64,000 nucleotides of DNA from Pyxidicoccus trucidator (GCF_010894435.1 NZ_JAAIXZ010000024.1:62001-126000); one strand, 5' to 3'; positions 26,223 through 35,678 are shown, counted from the first letter of the stretch. Numbers and translations are program-made. The notes: generated from the letters alone by a model not told the origin.

Positions 26223-28247
26223 TTACTTGCCCATCTTGCTGAGCAGGTCGGCGAAGGTGCCGAAGCCCTTCTTGCCCGCGGCCTGGCCCTGGGGCTGCTG
26301 CGTCTTCTGCCAGGCCTCCACCTCGGCCCGCTCCTCCGCGCGAACGGCGGCGGTGACGGACAGGCGAATCTTCCCGGAGGCGTCGATGTCCAGGATGGCC
26401 ACCTTCACCTCCTGGCCCAGCGAGTAGTGCTTGCGCAGGTCGGTGCCACGCTCGGTGCCCGTCTCGCTGGCGGGCAGCAGGCCCTTGCCACCGGGGAAGG
26501 CGAGGAACACGCCGTAGGGCTCGATGCGGTCCACCTTGCCGACGACGACCTGCCCGACCTGGGGACGGGGCGCGGCCGGCTGACGGGCCGGGGCGGCGCT
26601 GGCGGCAGCGGCCGTGGAGGCCGGACGCTCCTCGGGAGGACGCTGCGCCTCCTCCTCGGAGATGCGGCGCAGGCCGATGCGCTTGTCGTTGGGGTCGATC
26701 TTCTCGATGGCGACCCAGATGACCTCACCCTCCTTCACCACGTCGCGTGGGTGCGCGATGCGGCGGTCGCTCAGCGCGGAGATGTGCACCAGGCCATCCA
26801 CGCCCGGACGCAGCTCCACGAAGGCACCGAAGGGCTGCAGGCGGACGACCTTGCCCTGGAGCCGGTCGCCTTCCTTGAGCTCGGAGATCGCCTTCTTGAA
26901 GGGGTCCTCCATGCGCGCGCGCATGGACAGGGTGATGCGCTCCTTCTGCTTGCTCTTGTCGGGCGAGTTGGGCTGGGCGGCCTCCATGCGGAGGATCTCC
27001 ACCTCGACCTCGTCACCGGCGTTGACCACCTCGCTGGGGTGGCCCACGCGCGTGTACGAGAGCTCGGAGACGGGAATCATTCCCTCGACGCCGCCCAGGT
27101 CGACGAACACGCCGAAGTCACGGACGCCGGAGACCTTGCCCTTGACGACCTTGCCCTCGGACAGCGTCTTGCGCGTCTCGTTGGCCAGCTTCCGCTGCTC
27201 CTCTTCCAGGAGCGCCCGGCGCGACAGCACCACGTTGCGGTCCCGGACCTCGGTGACGCGGAACTGGAGCTTCTCGCCGATGAACTGGTCCGGCTTCTCC
27301 ACGAAGCGCAGGTCCAGCTGGCTGATGGGGCAGAAGGCGCGGATGTCGCCGATGGCGACCTCGACACCGCCCTTGTTCACGCTCAGCACCATGCCCTCGA
27401 CGGGCATGCCGGAAGCGCGGGCCTCGGCCAGCATGGCCATGGACGCGCTGCCCTTGGCCAGCGCGCGGCTGAGGAGGATGCCCTTGGCGCCCACCTCGAT
27501 GACGTGCGCCTCCAGGCTGTCACCCACGCCGAAGCGGAGGATGCCCTCGTCGTCCTTCAGCTCGCGAAGCTCGATCATCGCCTCGCTCTTGGCGGACCCC
27601 TCCAGCGAGACGAACGCGGTGTCCGCGCCGAGCTGGAAGATGGTGCCCTTGACCTTCTCGCCCACGCGCACGCCGCGGCGGCCGGGAGCCCCCCCCTGCG
27701 CCTCGAACATCTCGGCGAAGGACTGGGACTCGGGGACCTCCTCGTACAGCGCGCTGGACGGCGCGGGAGTCGGCGTCACCGGACGCGGCGCGGGCGGCGC
27801 GGCCGGCGTCGCGGCGGAGGCCTCGGCGGTCGCCGTGGTCTCCTCGGACGTGGCCGTAGCGTCGGCGGGCTTCTCGTCCGCCAGGCCGCGCGTTTCAATG
27901 GCACCCGAGGCGCGCTTCACGACCACCATGGGGCCGGACGGGCGGCGCTCGCCGCCACCACTCCCGCCACCACGGCGCTCGCCGCCCCGGTCACCGCCAG
28001 GACGAGGAGGACGGTCGCCTCGCGGGGCGCCACCCTCGGGACGCGGCGACGCTTCGCGCTCGCCACGACCTCCGCGATCGCCACCACGCTCACCACCGCG
28101 GCCACCTCCGCGCCCACCCCGGTCCCCGTCCCGGCCACTTCCCCCAGAGGGGATGCCGAGCATCACGTCACCGAAGGTAGCCTTCGGCTTCTTGGGACCC
28201 ATCCCGCCCGGACCGCCCGAATTGGAACCGCTCTTCTCGTCGCTCAC
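26223..28247 (-). CDS. Five-S1-domain RNA-binding protein with RGG-rich N terminus
   Basis: 674 aa. Residues ~35-110 are a low-complexity RGG/Arg-Gly-rich stretch, followed by an Ala/Pro-rich linker to ~195. Five S1 (OB-fold) repeats follow, beginning near GEKVKGTIFQLG, EGMVLSVNKGG, GKVVKGKVSGVRDFGVFVDL, GDRLQGKVVRLQPFGAFVEL and GQVVVGKVDRIEPYGVFLAF; the third and fourth are the most canonical. This resembles ribosomal protein S1 but has a different domain layout, so I do not name it rpsA. It should bind single-stranded RNA or ribosomes. Short motifs TFGDVM (near the start), SFAEMFE (before the first S1) and TFADLLSK (C terminus) recur outside the folded domains. Single-gene transcript with its own terminator. 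Confidence 0.88.
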   Translation of the reverse strand: MSDEKSGSNSGGPGGMGPKKPKATFGDVMLGIPSGGSGRDGDRGGRGGGRGGERGGDRGGRGEREASPRPEGGAPRGDRPPRPGGDRGGERRGGGSGGGERRPSGPMVVVKRASGAIETRGLADEKPADATATSEETTATAEASAATPAAPPAPRPVTPTPAPSSALYEEVPESQSFAEMFEAQGGAPGRRGVRVGEKVKGTIFQLGADTAFVSLEGSAKSEAMIELRELKDDEGILRFGVGDSLEAHVIEVGAKGILLSRALAKGSASMAMLAEARASGMPVEGMVLSVNKGGVEVAIGDIRAFCPISQLDLRFVEKPDQFIGEKLQFRVTEVRDRNVVLSRRALLEEEQRKLANETRKTLSEGKVVKGKVSGVRDFGVFVDLGGVEGMIPVSELSYTRVGHPSEVVNAGDEVEVEILRMEAAQPNSPDKSKQKERITLSMRARMEDPFKKAISELKEGDRLQGKVVRLQPFGAFVELRPGVDGLVHISALSDRRIAHPRDVVKEGEVIWVAIEKIDPNDKRIGLRRISEEEAQRPPEERPASTAAAASAAPARQPAAPRPQVGQVVVGKVDRIEPYGVFLAFPGGKGLLPASETGTERGTDLRKHYSLGQEVKVAILDIDASGKIRLSVTAAVRAEERAEVEAWQKTQQPQGQAAGKKGFGTFADLLSKMGK

Positions 28248-28484
28248 TGCCGAGACCTTCCTGAGACGAATTCGACCCTGGCTTCCCGAGAAGCCGGGCC
28301 CCGGTGAAAAAGGCGGCGCACTCTACACGCGCGCCAACTCCGGAGGAAGCCAGATGACGCGGATGCCGTGTGCCCCGATGCTTCGTCCATTAACGGAGGC
28401 AGCGCGTCAGGCCATCCCCAGGTGCTGGTTGCGCCCCCAACGAAGTGCCGGCTGGTCAGTCAGGAGCCGAGTATTCGCGGGGGG

Positions 28485-30182
28485 TTAGCGCACCAGCCGC
28501 AGCTTGCGGCCGACCTTGCGGAACACGGCGCCGGCCTCGGGTACCCCCATGGCGGCGGCCAGTCCAAAATAAACCGCACCGAAGGGCACAGCGACCGCGA
28601 GAAAGCCCACCGCGGGGTGCAAGTGGGGCGGCGCCAGCAGCGCCCCACCCCACTCCGCCTCCACGCCCGGCATGGGGCCGAGCAGCAAGGCAAGCCCCAG
28701 CTTGATGCCCAGCCCAACGAGGCCCGCGATGGTGGCCGCGCCCCACAGCCGGGGCAGCAGCCCCGGGGGAACGCCCACGGGCCCCACCTGCTTCACCAGC
28801 TTCCGGCGGAGGAGAGTGGACTCCAGCCAGGCCACCATGCCGCTCGCCAGGGTGAGCCCCAGCGCGCCCAGGTACTGGGGGAGGCCCAGCCACTCCGGGA
28901 GGTGCAGGCCCAGCACCCACGCGCCCAGGGCGCCCGCGGTGACTCGCACCACCGCGAAGCGCAGGGGCGTCTTCGGGTCCTTCAGCGCGTAGAAGGCGGA
29001 GGCATAGAGGCGGCCCACGGTGGAGGCGACGAGGCCCACCGCCGAGCCCATCAGCAGGTACCAGAGGTAGCGCGAGTCGGCCGCGTCGAAGCGGCCCGTC
29101 TGCAGCAGCGCGGCGGCCACCATGTCCCCGAGGAAGAGGAACGCGGCGGCGGAGGGCACCACCCAGAAGGCGATGCGCCGCGCGCCGTTGTCGATGCGCT
29201 CGCGCAGCTTCGCGGCCACGTCCTGGCCCTCGCCCGAGGCGCGGGACATCTCCGGCAGCTCCGCGGCGGACACCGCCATGCCGAAGAGGCTCACGGGGAT
29301 GAGGTAGATAGTCTGCGCATACAGCAGCGAGGACACCGCGCGGTTGGAGATGAGCGTCGCGAAGGCGGTGTCCACCCACGCGCTGAACTGCACCACGCCA
29401 CGCCCCAGCACCACCGGGCCGAAGTTCTTCAGCACCTGGCGCACGGAGTCGCCCGCCAGCGACAGCGTCGGGCGGAAGCGCCCCAGCAGCCGCAGCGTCG
29501 AGGGCACCTGCACCGCGAACTGGAGGGTGCAGCCCAGCACCACGCCGTACGCGAGCACCTCCACCAGCCGGTCCTCGGTGTAGCGGCCGCCGGCGATGAC
29601 CAGGGTGAGGATGATGACGATGTTCCACACCACCGGCGCCAGGTACGACAGCAGGAAGCGGCGATGGCTGTTGAGGATGCCCAGGCACCACGCGCTCAGC
29701 ACCAGCATCCCCGTGCCGGGGAAGAGGATGCGCACCGTGGTGATGGCCAGCTCCCGCTCGTGGCCCTCGAAGCCCGGGGCGATGAGGTCCACCAGGAGCG
29801 GCGTGGCGAGCATGCCCGCCGCCACCGCCAGCGCGGTGACCAGCGACAGCAGGCCGAAGACGGCGCCGGCCACCCGGTCCGCCTCCTCGTCTTCCTTGCG
29901 CCCCAGCAGCCCCGCGTACACGGGAATGAACGAGCCGGAGAGGACGCCCTCGCCGAAGAGGTTCTGCAGGAAGTTGGGGATGCGCAGCGCGGCCTTGAAG
30001 ACGGCGGCCGCCGCCTCGTTGCCCAGGTAGTGCGCGAAGACGCGCTCGCGCACCAGCCCCATCAACCGTGAGGCCAGGATGCCAGTGGCGACGAGCAGCG
30101 CGCCCTTCCCGCCCGGACGCGCGGACCGGGTGGGCACGGCGGGCGGCGGCGGCGGTGGGGACTCGGGGGCGGAGGCAGTCAC
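28485..30182 (-). CDS. murJ: Lipid II flippase MurJ (MviN)
   Basis: 565 aa. A Pro-rich cytoplasmic N terminus precedes the family start (GILASRLMGLVRERVFAHYLG) and the conserved segment FKAALRIPNFLQNLFGEGVLS with its Arg and Pro, followed by about 14 membrane helices. MurJ flips lipid II across the inner membrane for peptidoglycan synthesis. Length is slightly above the ~511 aa of E. coli because of the N-terminal extension. It is divergent from the encapsulin cargo gene and 237 bases upstream of the S1 gene. Confidence 0.95.
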   Translation of the reverse strand: MTASAPESPPPPPPAVPTRSARPGGKGALLVATGILASRLMGLVRERVFAHYLGNEAAAAVFKAALRIPNFLQNLFGEGVLSGSFIPVYAGLLGRKEDEEADRVAGAVFGLLSLVTALAVAAGMLATPLLVDLIAPGFEGHERELAITTVRILFPGTGMLVLSAWCLGILNSHRRFLLSYLAPVVWNIVIILTLVIAGGRYTEDRLVEVLAYGVVLGCTLQFAVQVPSTLRLLGRFRPTLSLAGDSVRQVLKNFGPVVLGRGVVQFSAWVDTAFATLISNRAVSSLLYAQTIYLIPVSLFGMAVSAAELPEMSRASGEGQDVAAKLRERIDNGARRIAFWVVPSAAAFLFLGDMVAAALLQTGRFDAADSRYLWYLLMGSAVGLVASTVGRLYASAFYALKDPKTPLRFAVVRVTAGALGAWVLGLHLPEWLGLPQYLGALGLTLASGMVAWLESTLLRRKLVKQVGPVGVPPGLLPRLWGAATIAGLVGLGIKLGLALLLGPMPGVEAEWGGALLAPPHLHPAVGFLAVAVPFGAVYFGLAAAMGVPEAGAVFRKVGRKLRLVR

Positions 30183-30287
30183 GAAGGCGCGGGACTCTAC
30201 GCGCGCCGTTGAGTGGCATGAAGCGCGAAACCCGGCCAGCCTCTTTCACTTGACGCTAACTCGCCAGGTTGCCAGGGTCCGGTGCCA

Positions 30288-30782
30288 ATGGCCGGAACCC
30301 CCGACAGCGACCTGGACGACGTGGCGCGCATCCGCCGCGTGCTGGCCCGCGAGCTCGAGACCATCAACGAGTATGAGGCCTTCGCCAGGACCTCCTCGGC
30401 GCCCGAGGTCCGCGCCTTCTTCCTGCACCTGGCCGCCGAGGAGAAGGAGCACGTCTCCGAGGCCGTCCACATGCTCCGCATGATGGACAACGGTCAGGAC
30501 GCGCACTTCACGAAGCCTTTCGTCCCCGGACACTTCGAGGGGACGGCCGGTGCGCCTCCCGCCACCGTCGCCGCCGACCGGCACGCTCCGGTGGAGCCCC
30601 CTGCCCCTGCCTCCGTGTCCGGGAATGGCCGCAATGGCCGCCTGGGCTCGGAGCCCCCCACGTCGCTGCCTCCGCAGCGGTTGATGTACGGCCTGCCCGC
30701 CCCGCCGCCCGCGGTGGAGTCCCATCCGCTCACCGTCGGCTCGCTCCGCCGGGGTGGTGGCGGCGGTGGCAGCGGTCGCTGA
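30288..30782 (+). CDS. encB: Encapsulin ferritin-like cargo protein (EncB-like)
   Basis: 164 aa. The N-terminal ~70 residues form a short two-helix EncFtn-type domain with an iron-site pattern: Glu residues in ELETINEYEAFA and EEKEH in the second helix. Such halves dimerise to make a ferroxidase centre. A long Pro/Ala-rich linker leads to LTVGSLRR at residues 148-155, the encapsulin-loading peptide known from M. xanthus Enc cargo, followed by a six-Gly tail. It should be packed in the shell encoded 45 bases downstream and help mineralise iron. ATG 30288 is preferred to GTG 30282. I see one copy of the loading peptide. Confidence 0.88.
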   Translation: MAGTPDSDLDDVARIRRVLARELETINEYEAFARTSSAPEVRAFFLHLAAEEKEHVSEAVHMLRMMDNGQDAHFTKPFVPGHFEGTAGAPPATVAADRHAPVEPPAPASVSGNGRNGRLGSEPPTSLPPQRLMYGLPAPPPAVESHPLTVGSLRRGGGGGGSGR

Positions 30783-30827
30783 CGTCCCCCTCTTCTCTCC
30801 TTGTTGACTCCTCTGGAGAACAATCCG

Positions 30828-31712
30828 ATGCCTGACTTCCTTGGACATGCCGAGAACCCGCTGCGCGAAGAGGAGTGGGCGCGTCTGAACGAGACCGTCA
30901 TCCAGGTCGCGCGGCGCTCGCTCGTCGGCCGTCGAATCCTGGACATCTACGGTCCGCTGGGCGCGGGCGTGCAGACCGTGCCCTACGACGAGTTCCAGGG
31001 CGTGTCCCCGGGCGCGGTGGACATCGTCGGGGAGCAGGAGACCGCGATGGTCTTCACCGACGCGCGCAAGTTCAAGACCATCCCCATCCTCTACAAGGAC
31101 TTCCTGCTGCACTGGCGGGATATCGAGGCGGCGCGCACGCACAACATGCCGCTGGACGTGTCCGCCGCCGCGGGCGCCGCCGCGCTGTGCGCGCAGCAGG
31201 AGGACGAGCTCATCTTCTACGGCGACGCGCGCCTGGGCTACGAGGGGCTGATGACGGCCAACGGCCGGCTCACCGTGCCGCTCGGGGACTGGACTGTGGC
31301 GGGCGGCGGCTTCCAGGCCATCGTCGACTCCACCCGCAAGCTGAACGAGCACGGCCACTTCGGCCCCTACGCCGTGGTGCTGTCGCCGCGGCTGTACTCG
31401 CAGCTGCACCGCATCTACGAGAAGACGGGCGTGCTCGAAATCGAGACCATCCGCCAGCTCGCGTCGGACGGCGTCTACCAGTCCAACCGCCTGCGCGGGG
31501 ACTCCGGCGTGGTGGTGTCCACCGGCCGGGAGAACATGGACCTCGCCGTGTCCATGGACATGGTGGCCGCGTACCTGGGCGCGTCGCGGATGAACCACCC
31601 CTTCCGCGTGCTGGAGGCGCTGCTGCTGCGCATCAAGCACCCGGACGCCATCTGCACCCTCGAGGGCCCCGGCGCCGCCAGCGCGCCGCCCGCCCCCACG
31701 CACCGCCGCTAG
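30828..31712 (+). CDS. encA: Encapsulin shell protein EncA
   Basis: 294 aa, HK97-fold shell protein. The sequence from MPDFLGHAENPLREEEWARL onward closely matches what I recall of M. xanthus EncA, with a slightly longer Pro/Ala-rich C terminus. In M. xanthus the shell self-assembles into compartments that store iron and protect against oxidative stress. ATG 30828 follows TGGAGAA. The cargo gene is directly upstream, and the sigma54 response regulator starts 22 bases downstream, so the three may be one operon. Confidence 0.97.
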   Translation: MPDFLGHAENPLREEEWARLNETVIQVARRSLVGRRILDIYGPLGAGVQTVPYDEFQGVSPGAVDIVGEQETAMVFTDARKFKTIPILYKDFLLHWRDIEAARTHNMPLDVSAAAGAAALCAQQEDELIFYGDARLGYEGLMTANGRLTVPLGDWTVAGGGFQAIVDSTRKLNEHGHFGPYAVVLSPRLYSQLHRIYEKTGVLEIETIRQLASDGVYQSNRLRGDSGVVVSTGRENMDLAVSMDMVAAYLGASRMNHPFRVLEALLLRIKHPDAICTLEGPGAASAPPAPTHRR

Positions 31713-31734
31713 CCTGGGCCCCTCAGTCCCGCCC

Positions 31735-33159
31735 ATGGCAAAAGTTCTGGTCATCGACGACGAGGCGAACCTCCGCAAGGTGCTCGCCGCGATGCTGCGC
31801 CGCGATGGCTTCGACGTCACCGTCGCGGAGAATGGCGAGCAGGGGCTCGCCGAGTTTCACAAGAACGGCGCGGACATCGTGGTGACGGACCTGGTGATGC
31901 CCAAGGTGGGCGGCATGGAGGTGCTGGGCACCGTCCGCGCCGCCAACCCGGACGTGCCGGTCATCATCATCACCGCGCACGGCACCGTGGACTCCGCCGT
32001 GGACGCCATCAAGGCCGGCGCGTTCGACTACATCACCAAGCCCTTCGACCAGGTGGAGCTGTCCTCCGTCGTGGCCAAGGCCGCCAAGACGAACGAGAGC
32101 GCCCGCCGCTCCGTCCGGCCGGACCTCAAGGCGCGCGCCGCCATCATCGGTGACTCGCCGCAGATTCAAGAGGTCTACAAAATCATCGACAAGGTGGCGG
32201 ACACGCCCTCCACGGTGCTCATCACCGGGGAGAGCGGCACGGGCAAGGAGCTCATCGCCACCGCGTTGCACGGCGCGTCCAGCCGCCGCGACAAGCCCTT
32301 CATCAAGATCAACTGCGCGGCCATCCCCGCCACGCTGCTGGAGAGCGAGCTGTTCGGCTACGAGCGCGGAGCCTTCACCGGCGCCGTCACCTCCAAGCCC
32401 GGCCGCTTCGAGCTGGCCGACGAGGGCACCCTCTTCCTGGACGAGCTGGGTGAAATCCCGGTGGAGATGCAGGTGAAGCTGCTGCGCGCGCTCCAGGAGG
32501 GCGAGTTCGAGCGCGTGGGCGGCATCAAGACCACGCGCGTGGACGTGCGCCTGGTGGCCGCCACCAACCGCGATTTGCAGGCGGAAATCGAGGCGGGCCG
32601 CTTCCGCAAGGATTTGTACTACCGGCTGGCGGTGGTGCCCATCACCCTGCCCGCCCTGCGCGAGCGCCGCAGCGACATTCCGATGCTCGCGCGGCACTTC
32701 CTGGACAAGTACAACAAGCGCCTCAACAAGAAGATCGAAGGCATCGCCGACGACGCCATGGCACTGCTCCAGGCCTATGCGTGGCCGGGCAACATCCGGG
32801 AGCTGGAGAACCTCATCGAGCGCGTGCTGCTCTTCGCGGACGGACCCTTCATCACCGCGAAGGACCTGCCGGAGCCGGTGCGCGGAGGAGCGGGCGTACA
32901 GGCGGGCGCCGCGTCGTCATCCTCCTCGGCGGCCATGGAGGTTCCCACGGGTGAAGTCGGACTCAAGGACATCGTCCGCATGAAGGCGGCCGAGCTGGAG
33001 CGGGACCTCATCGTGAAGAAGCTCGATGAGACGGGCGGCAACGTCACGCGGGCCGCTCGCCTGCTGCAGATCAGCCGCAAGTCGCTGCAGACCAAGATGA
33101 AGGAATTCGGCCTGCGCGACACCACACCAGACGGGCAGGACGACACCACCGACGAGTAG
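31735..33159 (+). CDS. Sigma54-dependent response regulator (NtrC family)
   Basis: 474 aa. Receiver domain ~1-120 with phosphoacceptor Asp52 (VTDLVMP), acidic pocket Asp8/Asp9 and the Lys of YITKPF. AAA+ domain ~140-375 with Walker A GESGTGKE, GAFTGA (the sigma54-contact loop) and Walker B LFLDELGE. C-terminal Fis-type helix-turn-helix (GNVTRAARLLQISRKSLQTK). It should activate sigma54 promoters after phosphorylation; its kinase is not in the window. As I recall, M. xanthus also has an NtrC-like regulator beside encA, so the link looks conserved. Whether it controls the encapsulin genes is not shown; I found no clear sigma54 promoter upstream of encB. Confidence 0.95.
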   Translation: MAKVLVIDDEANLRKVLAAMLRRDGFDVTVAENGEQGLAEFHKNGADIVVTDLVMPKVGGMEVLGTVRAANPDVPVIIITAHGTVDSAVDAIKAGAFDYITKPFDQVELSSVVAKAAKTNESARRSVRPDLKARAAIIGDSPQIQEVYKIIDKVADTPSTVLITGESGTGKELIATALHGASSRRDKPFIKINCAAIPATLLESELFGYERGAFTGAVTSKPGRFELADEGTLFLDELGEIPVEMQVKLLRALQEGEFERVGGIKTTRVDVRLVAATNRDLQAEIEAGRFRKDLYYRLAVVPITLPALRERRSDIPMLARHFLDKYNKRLNKKIEGIADDAMALLQAYAWPGNIRELENLIERVLLFADGPFITAKDLPEPVRGGAGVQAGAASSSSSAAMEVPTGEVGLKDIVRMKAAELERDLIVKKLDETGGNVTRAARLLQISRKSLQTKMKEFGLRDTTPDGQDDTTDE

Positions 33160-33236
33160 CCCGCGCTGAGGCGGAATTCCTCCTCGCGCGCGTCGGTTTC
33201 GGGCCGGCCCACTCTTTCCAAACCCAGGGAGCTTGT

Positions 33237-34268
33237 ATGCGGCCGAACCTTCCCACCCTCGGTGCCCCTCCGAAGCGCAGTCCCTTCGGACCGGTGGTCG
33301 CCGTGTCACTCATCCTCGGCGGAGCCGCCGGCGGCGTGTGGTGGTGGAAGCAGCGGATGGCACATGCCACGGAAGGGGCCGCGCAGGCCGCTCCCGCGGC
33401 CGTGGACGCGGGGGCCGTCGCCGCGGCGCCCGTCGCCCCTCCGGCGCCGGTGGACCCCGTGAAGGCCGCGGGCCTGGAGCGTGCCTCGGTGCGCATCGAC
33501 GGCCCGCTGGAGACGGCGCTCAACGGCGCTGCCGGCGCGGACGTGGGCCCCGCCCTGGCGCAGGTGGTGACGCGCACGCTGGTGTGGTGGGTGGAGGTGC
33601 CCGGGGAGATCCTCCGGGGCGACACGCTCGACGTGCTCTTCCAGCGCCGGCCGAACGAGGAGCCCCTGGTGCACGCGGTGCGCTTCACCAGCGGGAAGCT
33701 GGGCAAGACGCTCAGCGCCTACCGCTTCCAGGGCGAGGGCGACCCGAACGCCCGCTACTACCTCTCCAGCGGCGATGAGCTGGAGCTGCGCCTGGAGAAG
33801 TCACCCATCGACAACTACGAGCAGGTGACGTCCCTGCTGCGCGACGGCCGCCGTCACAAGGGCGTGGACTTCCGCACCCCGGTGGGCACGCCCATCAAGG
33901 CGCCCTTCAGCGGCGTGGTGAAGCGCAAGAACTGGAACTTCGGCAGCAACGGCAACTGCCTGGAGCTGGTGGAGACCGGTGGCCGCGGCCGGCGGGCCCT
34001 CTTCCTGCACCTGGACGCGGTGGACAAGAACATCAAGGCGGGGAGCCGCTTCACGGTGGGCCAGGTCATCGCCGCCAGCGGCAACACGGGCCGCTCCTTC
34101 GCGCCCCACCTGCACTATCAGCTGATGACGCAGGATGACCGCGTGCTGGACCCCTTCGAGCAGCACAAGACGTACCGCCGGTCCCTGAATACCAGCCACA
34201 AGGCGCTCTTCGAGAACGAGGTGCGGCGCCTGGACGGGCTCCTCGGGACCTCGGTGGCCGGCAAGTAA
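33237..34268 (+). CDS. M23 family peptidase (LytM), membrane-anchored
   Basis: 343 aa. One N-terminal membrane helix (~18-36, FGPVVAVSLILGG) is followed by an Ala/Pro-rich linker, a ~120-residue beta-rich domain and a C-terminal M23/LytM domain. Zinc ligands are visible: HKGVDF (His and Asp) and HLHYQL (HxH). M23 enzymes cut peptidoglycan cross-bridges, and these residues suggest an active enzyme. ATG 33237 has GGGAG upstream. It follows the response regulator with a 77-base gap and could be read through from it. Confidence 0.9.
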   Translation: MRPNLPTLGAPPKRSPFGPVVAVSLILGGAAGGVWWWKQRMAHATEGAAQAAPAAVDAGAVAAAPVAPPAPVDPVKAAGLERASVRIDGPLETALNGAAGADVGPALAQVVTRTLVWWVEVPGEILRGDTLDVLFQRRPNEEPLVHAVRFTSGKLGKTLSAYRFQGEGDPNARYYLSSGDELELRLEKSPIDNYEQVTSLLRDGRRHKGVDFRTPVGTPIKAPFSGVVKRKNWNFGSNGNCLELVETGGRGRRALFLHLDAVDKNIKAGSRFTVGQVIAASGNTGRSFAPHLHYQLMTQDDRVLDPFEQHKTYRRSLNTSHKALFENEVRRLDGLLGTSVAGK

Positions 34269-34282
34269 TCGTTACCCGTTTC

Positions 34283-34311
34283 TTGACACTCCTCCGACGG
34301 CGCGGCTAGCT
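34283..34311 (+). promoter_or_regulatory. Promoter of the outer-membrane protein gene
   Basis: TTGACA (34283-34288), 17-base spacer, CTAGCT (34306-34311). The -35 is consensus, the -10 poor. It begins 14 bases after the M23 stop codon. Confidence 0.5.
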
Positions 34312-34319
34312 GGAAGCCC

Positions 34320-34344
34320 CCCGGGCCTTGCCGGAAGGCCCGGG
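34320..34344 (+). other. Hairpin in the 5' leader of the outer-membrane gene
   Basis: Perfect 10-bp stem (CCCGGGCCTT / AAGGCCCGGG) with a 5-base loop. It lies just after the expected transcription start and ends about 12 bases before the ribosome binding site (GGAGG). It may stabilise the mRNA 5' end or act as a terminator for the upstream gene. Confidence 0.5.
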
Positions 34345-34365
34345 TGATTCGCCGTCGGAGGTCGG

Positions 34366-35667
34366 ATGCAAAGGCTTCGCGCCGTACTCGCCGCTGTCAC
34401 CCTGGGCGCGCCGCTCGCCGCCAGCGCGGCGGACATCACCCGGATTGCATCGTCTTTCGACGATGACGATCCGTTCGACCTCTTCATCGACGTGGGCTTC
34501 GAGCGCACGCAGACGCGCGCGAAGATCCTCCGTGAGCAGGTGCCCCCAGCGGGATCCGGCTCCACGGGCCGCATCGACGCCTCGGAGCTCTGGTACAAAG
34601 CCGTGGACGCGCGGCTCAACCTGGAGCTGGCCTTCGGCCTGTACCGGGACCTGGAGTTCTCCTTCACGCTGCCGCTGGTGTTCCAGCAGAACGAGCGCTG
34701 GGACTTCACCTCGGACTCGTCGGCGGCCATCTCCACCATCACCAACAACTGCCTGAACGCGAACGGCTCGACCATCCCGGGCTGCAATCCGCTCACTGGC
34801 GATGGCACGATTCCCCTGTTCGGCATGCCGCAGGAGAGCTTCCGCGGCGGCCTGGGCAACATGCACTTCGGGCTGGCCTACGCCTTCTTCAAGCAGGAGA
34901 GGGACCCCACCAAGCCCACGTGGATCATCGGCCTGGACTACGAGGCCCCCACCGCGAAGCAGCGCGACCCGAGCGTGGACACCACGAACCCGGACGAGCG
35001 CGGCGACATCGGTGACCGCGTCCACAAGTACCAGCTCTACACGTCCTTCTCGCGCCGCATGGGCGTGGCCGAGCCGTACTTCAAGGCCCACTACACCATC
35101 CCCGTGCGCGGCCCGGGCATCTACTCCAACTGCGACCAGGCGGCGTCCAACCCGGACAACCTGGGCGCTCCGGAGAACTGCTTCACGGGCCCGTGGAATC
35201 GCAAGGAGACGGGCATCAAGGCCCCGACGACGGGCGGCATGCTCTTCGGCGTGGAGCTGGTCCCCTTCGACAAGCCGCAGAAGCACCAGAAGTTCGCCCT
35301 CGACGTGCGCACCATCGGCAACTACGTGGGCCGCGGCCGGTACTACAACGAGCTGAGCTCGGCGCTGGGCAAGCTCCTCACGTCCGAGGACTACTTCCAG
35401 CTGGGTGGCATGCTGGGCGTCACCGCGAGCGCGGCCGAGTCCTTCACCATCCGCGCGTCCGGCACGTTCCTCTACAACACGGACCACACCCTCACCGCCG
35501 AGGAGCTGGGCCAGGACCTCGACGGCAACGGCGAGGTGGACGTGGAGACCAACCCGGGGGAGGTCAACCCGACGTTCGACTGGCGCTATGACCTGGTCTC
35601 CCGCCGCTTCCGCGCGGTGGAGAGCACCTCGTTCCGCTTCGACCTGAGCGCCACGTTCAGCTTCTAG
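34366..35667 (+). CDS. Putative outer-membrane beta-barrel protein
   Basis: 433 aa. A signal peptide (MQRLRAVLAAVTLG to AASA) is followed by alternating aromatic/hydrophobic strands typical of a barrel (LNLELAFGLYRDLEFSFTLP, LGNMHFGLAYAFF) and a C-terminal FSATFSF-like strand ending in Phe, the usual BAM recognition residue. Internal Asp/Asn-rich loops (for example DLDGNGEVDVE) may bind calcium. I do not recognise a specific family. It has its own promoter and a terminator and is convergent with rsmI. Confidence 0.75.
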   Translation: MQRLRAVLAAVTLGAPLAASAADITRIASSFDDDDPFDLFIDVGFERTQTRAKILREQVPPAGSGSTGRIDASELWYKAVDARLNLELAFGLYRDLEFSFTLPLVFQQNERWDFTSDSSAAISTITNNCLNANGSTIPGCNPLTGDGTIPLFGMPQESFRGGLGNMHFGLAYAFFKQERDPTKPTWIIGLDYEAPTAKQRDPSVDTTNPDERGDIGDRVHKYQLYTSFSRRMGVAEPYFKAHYTIPVRGPGIYSNCDQAASNPDNLGAPENCFTGPWNRKETGIKAPTTGGMLFGVELVPFDKPQKHQKFALDVRTIGNYVGRGRYYNELSSALGKLLTSEDYFQLGGMLGVTASAAESFTIRASGTFLYNTDHTLTAEELGQDLDGNGEVDVETNPGEVNPTFDWRYDLVSRRFRAVESTSFRFDLSATFSF

Positions 35668-35678
35668 CGGGCAGGACG

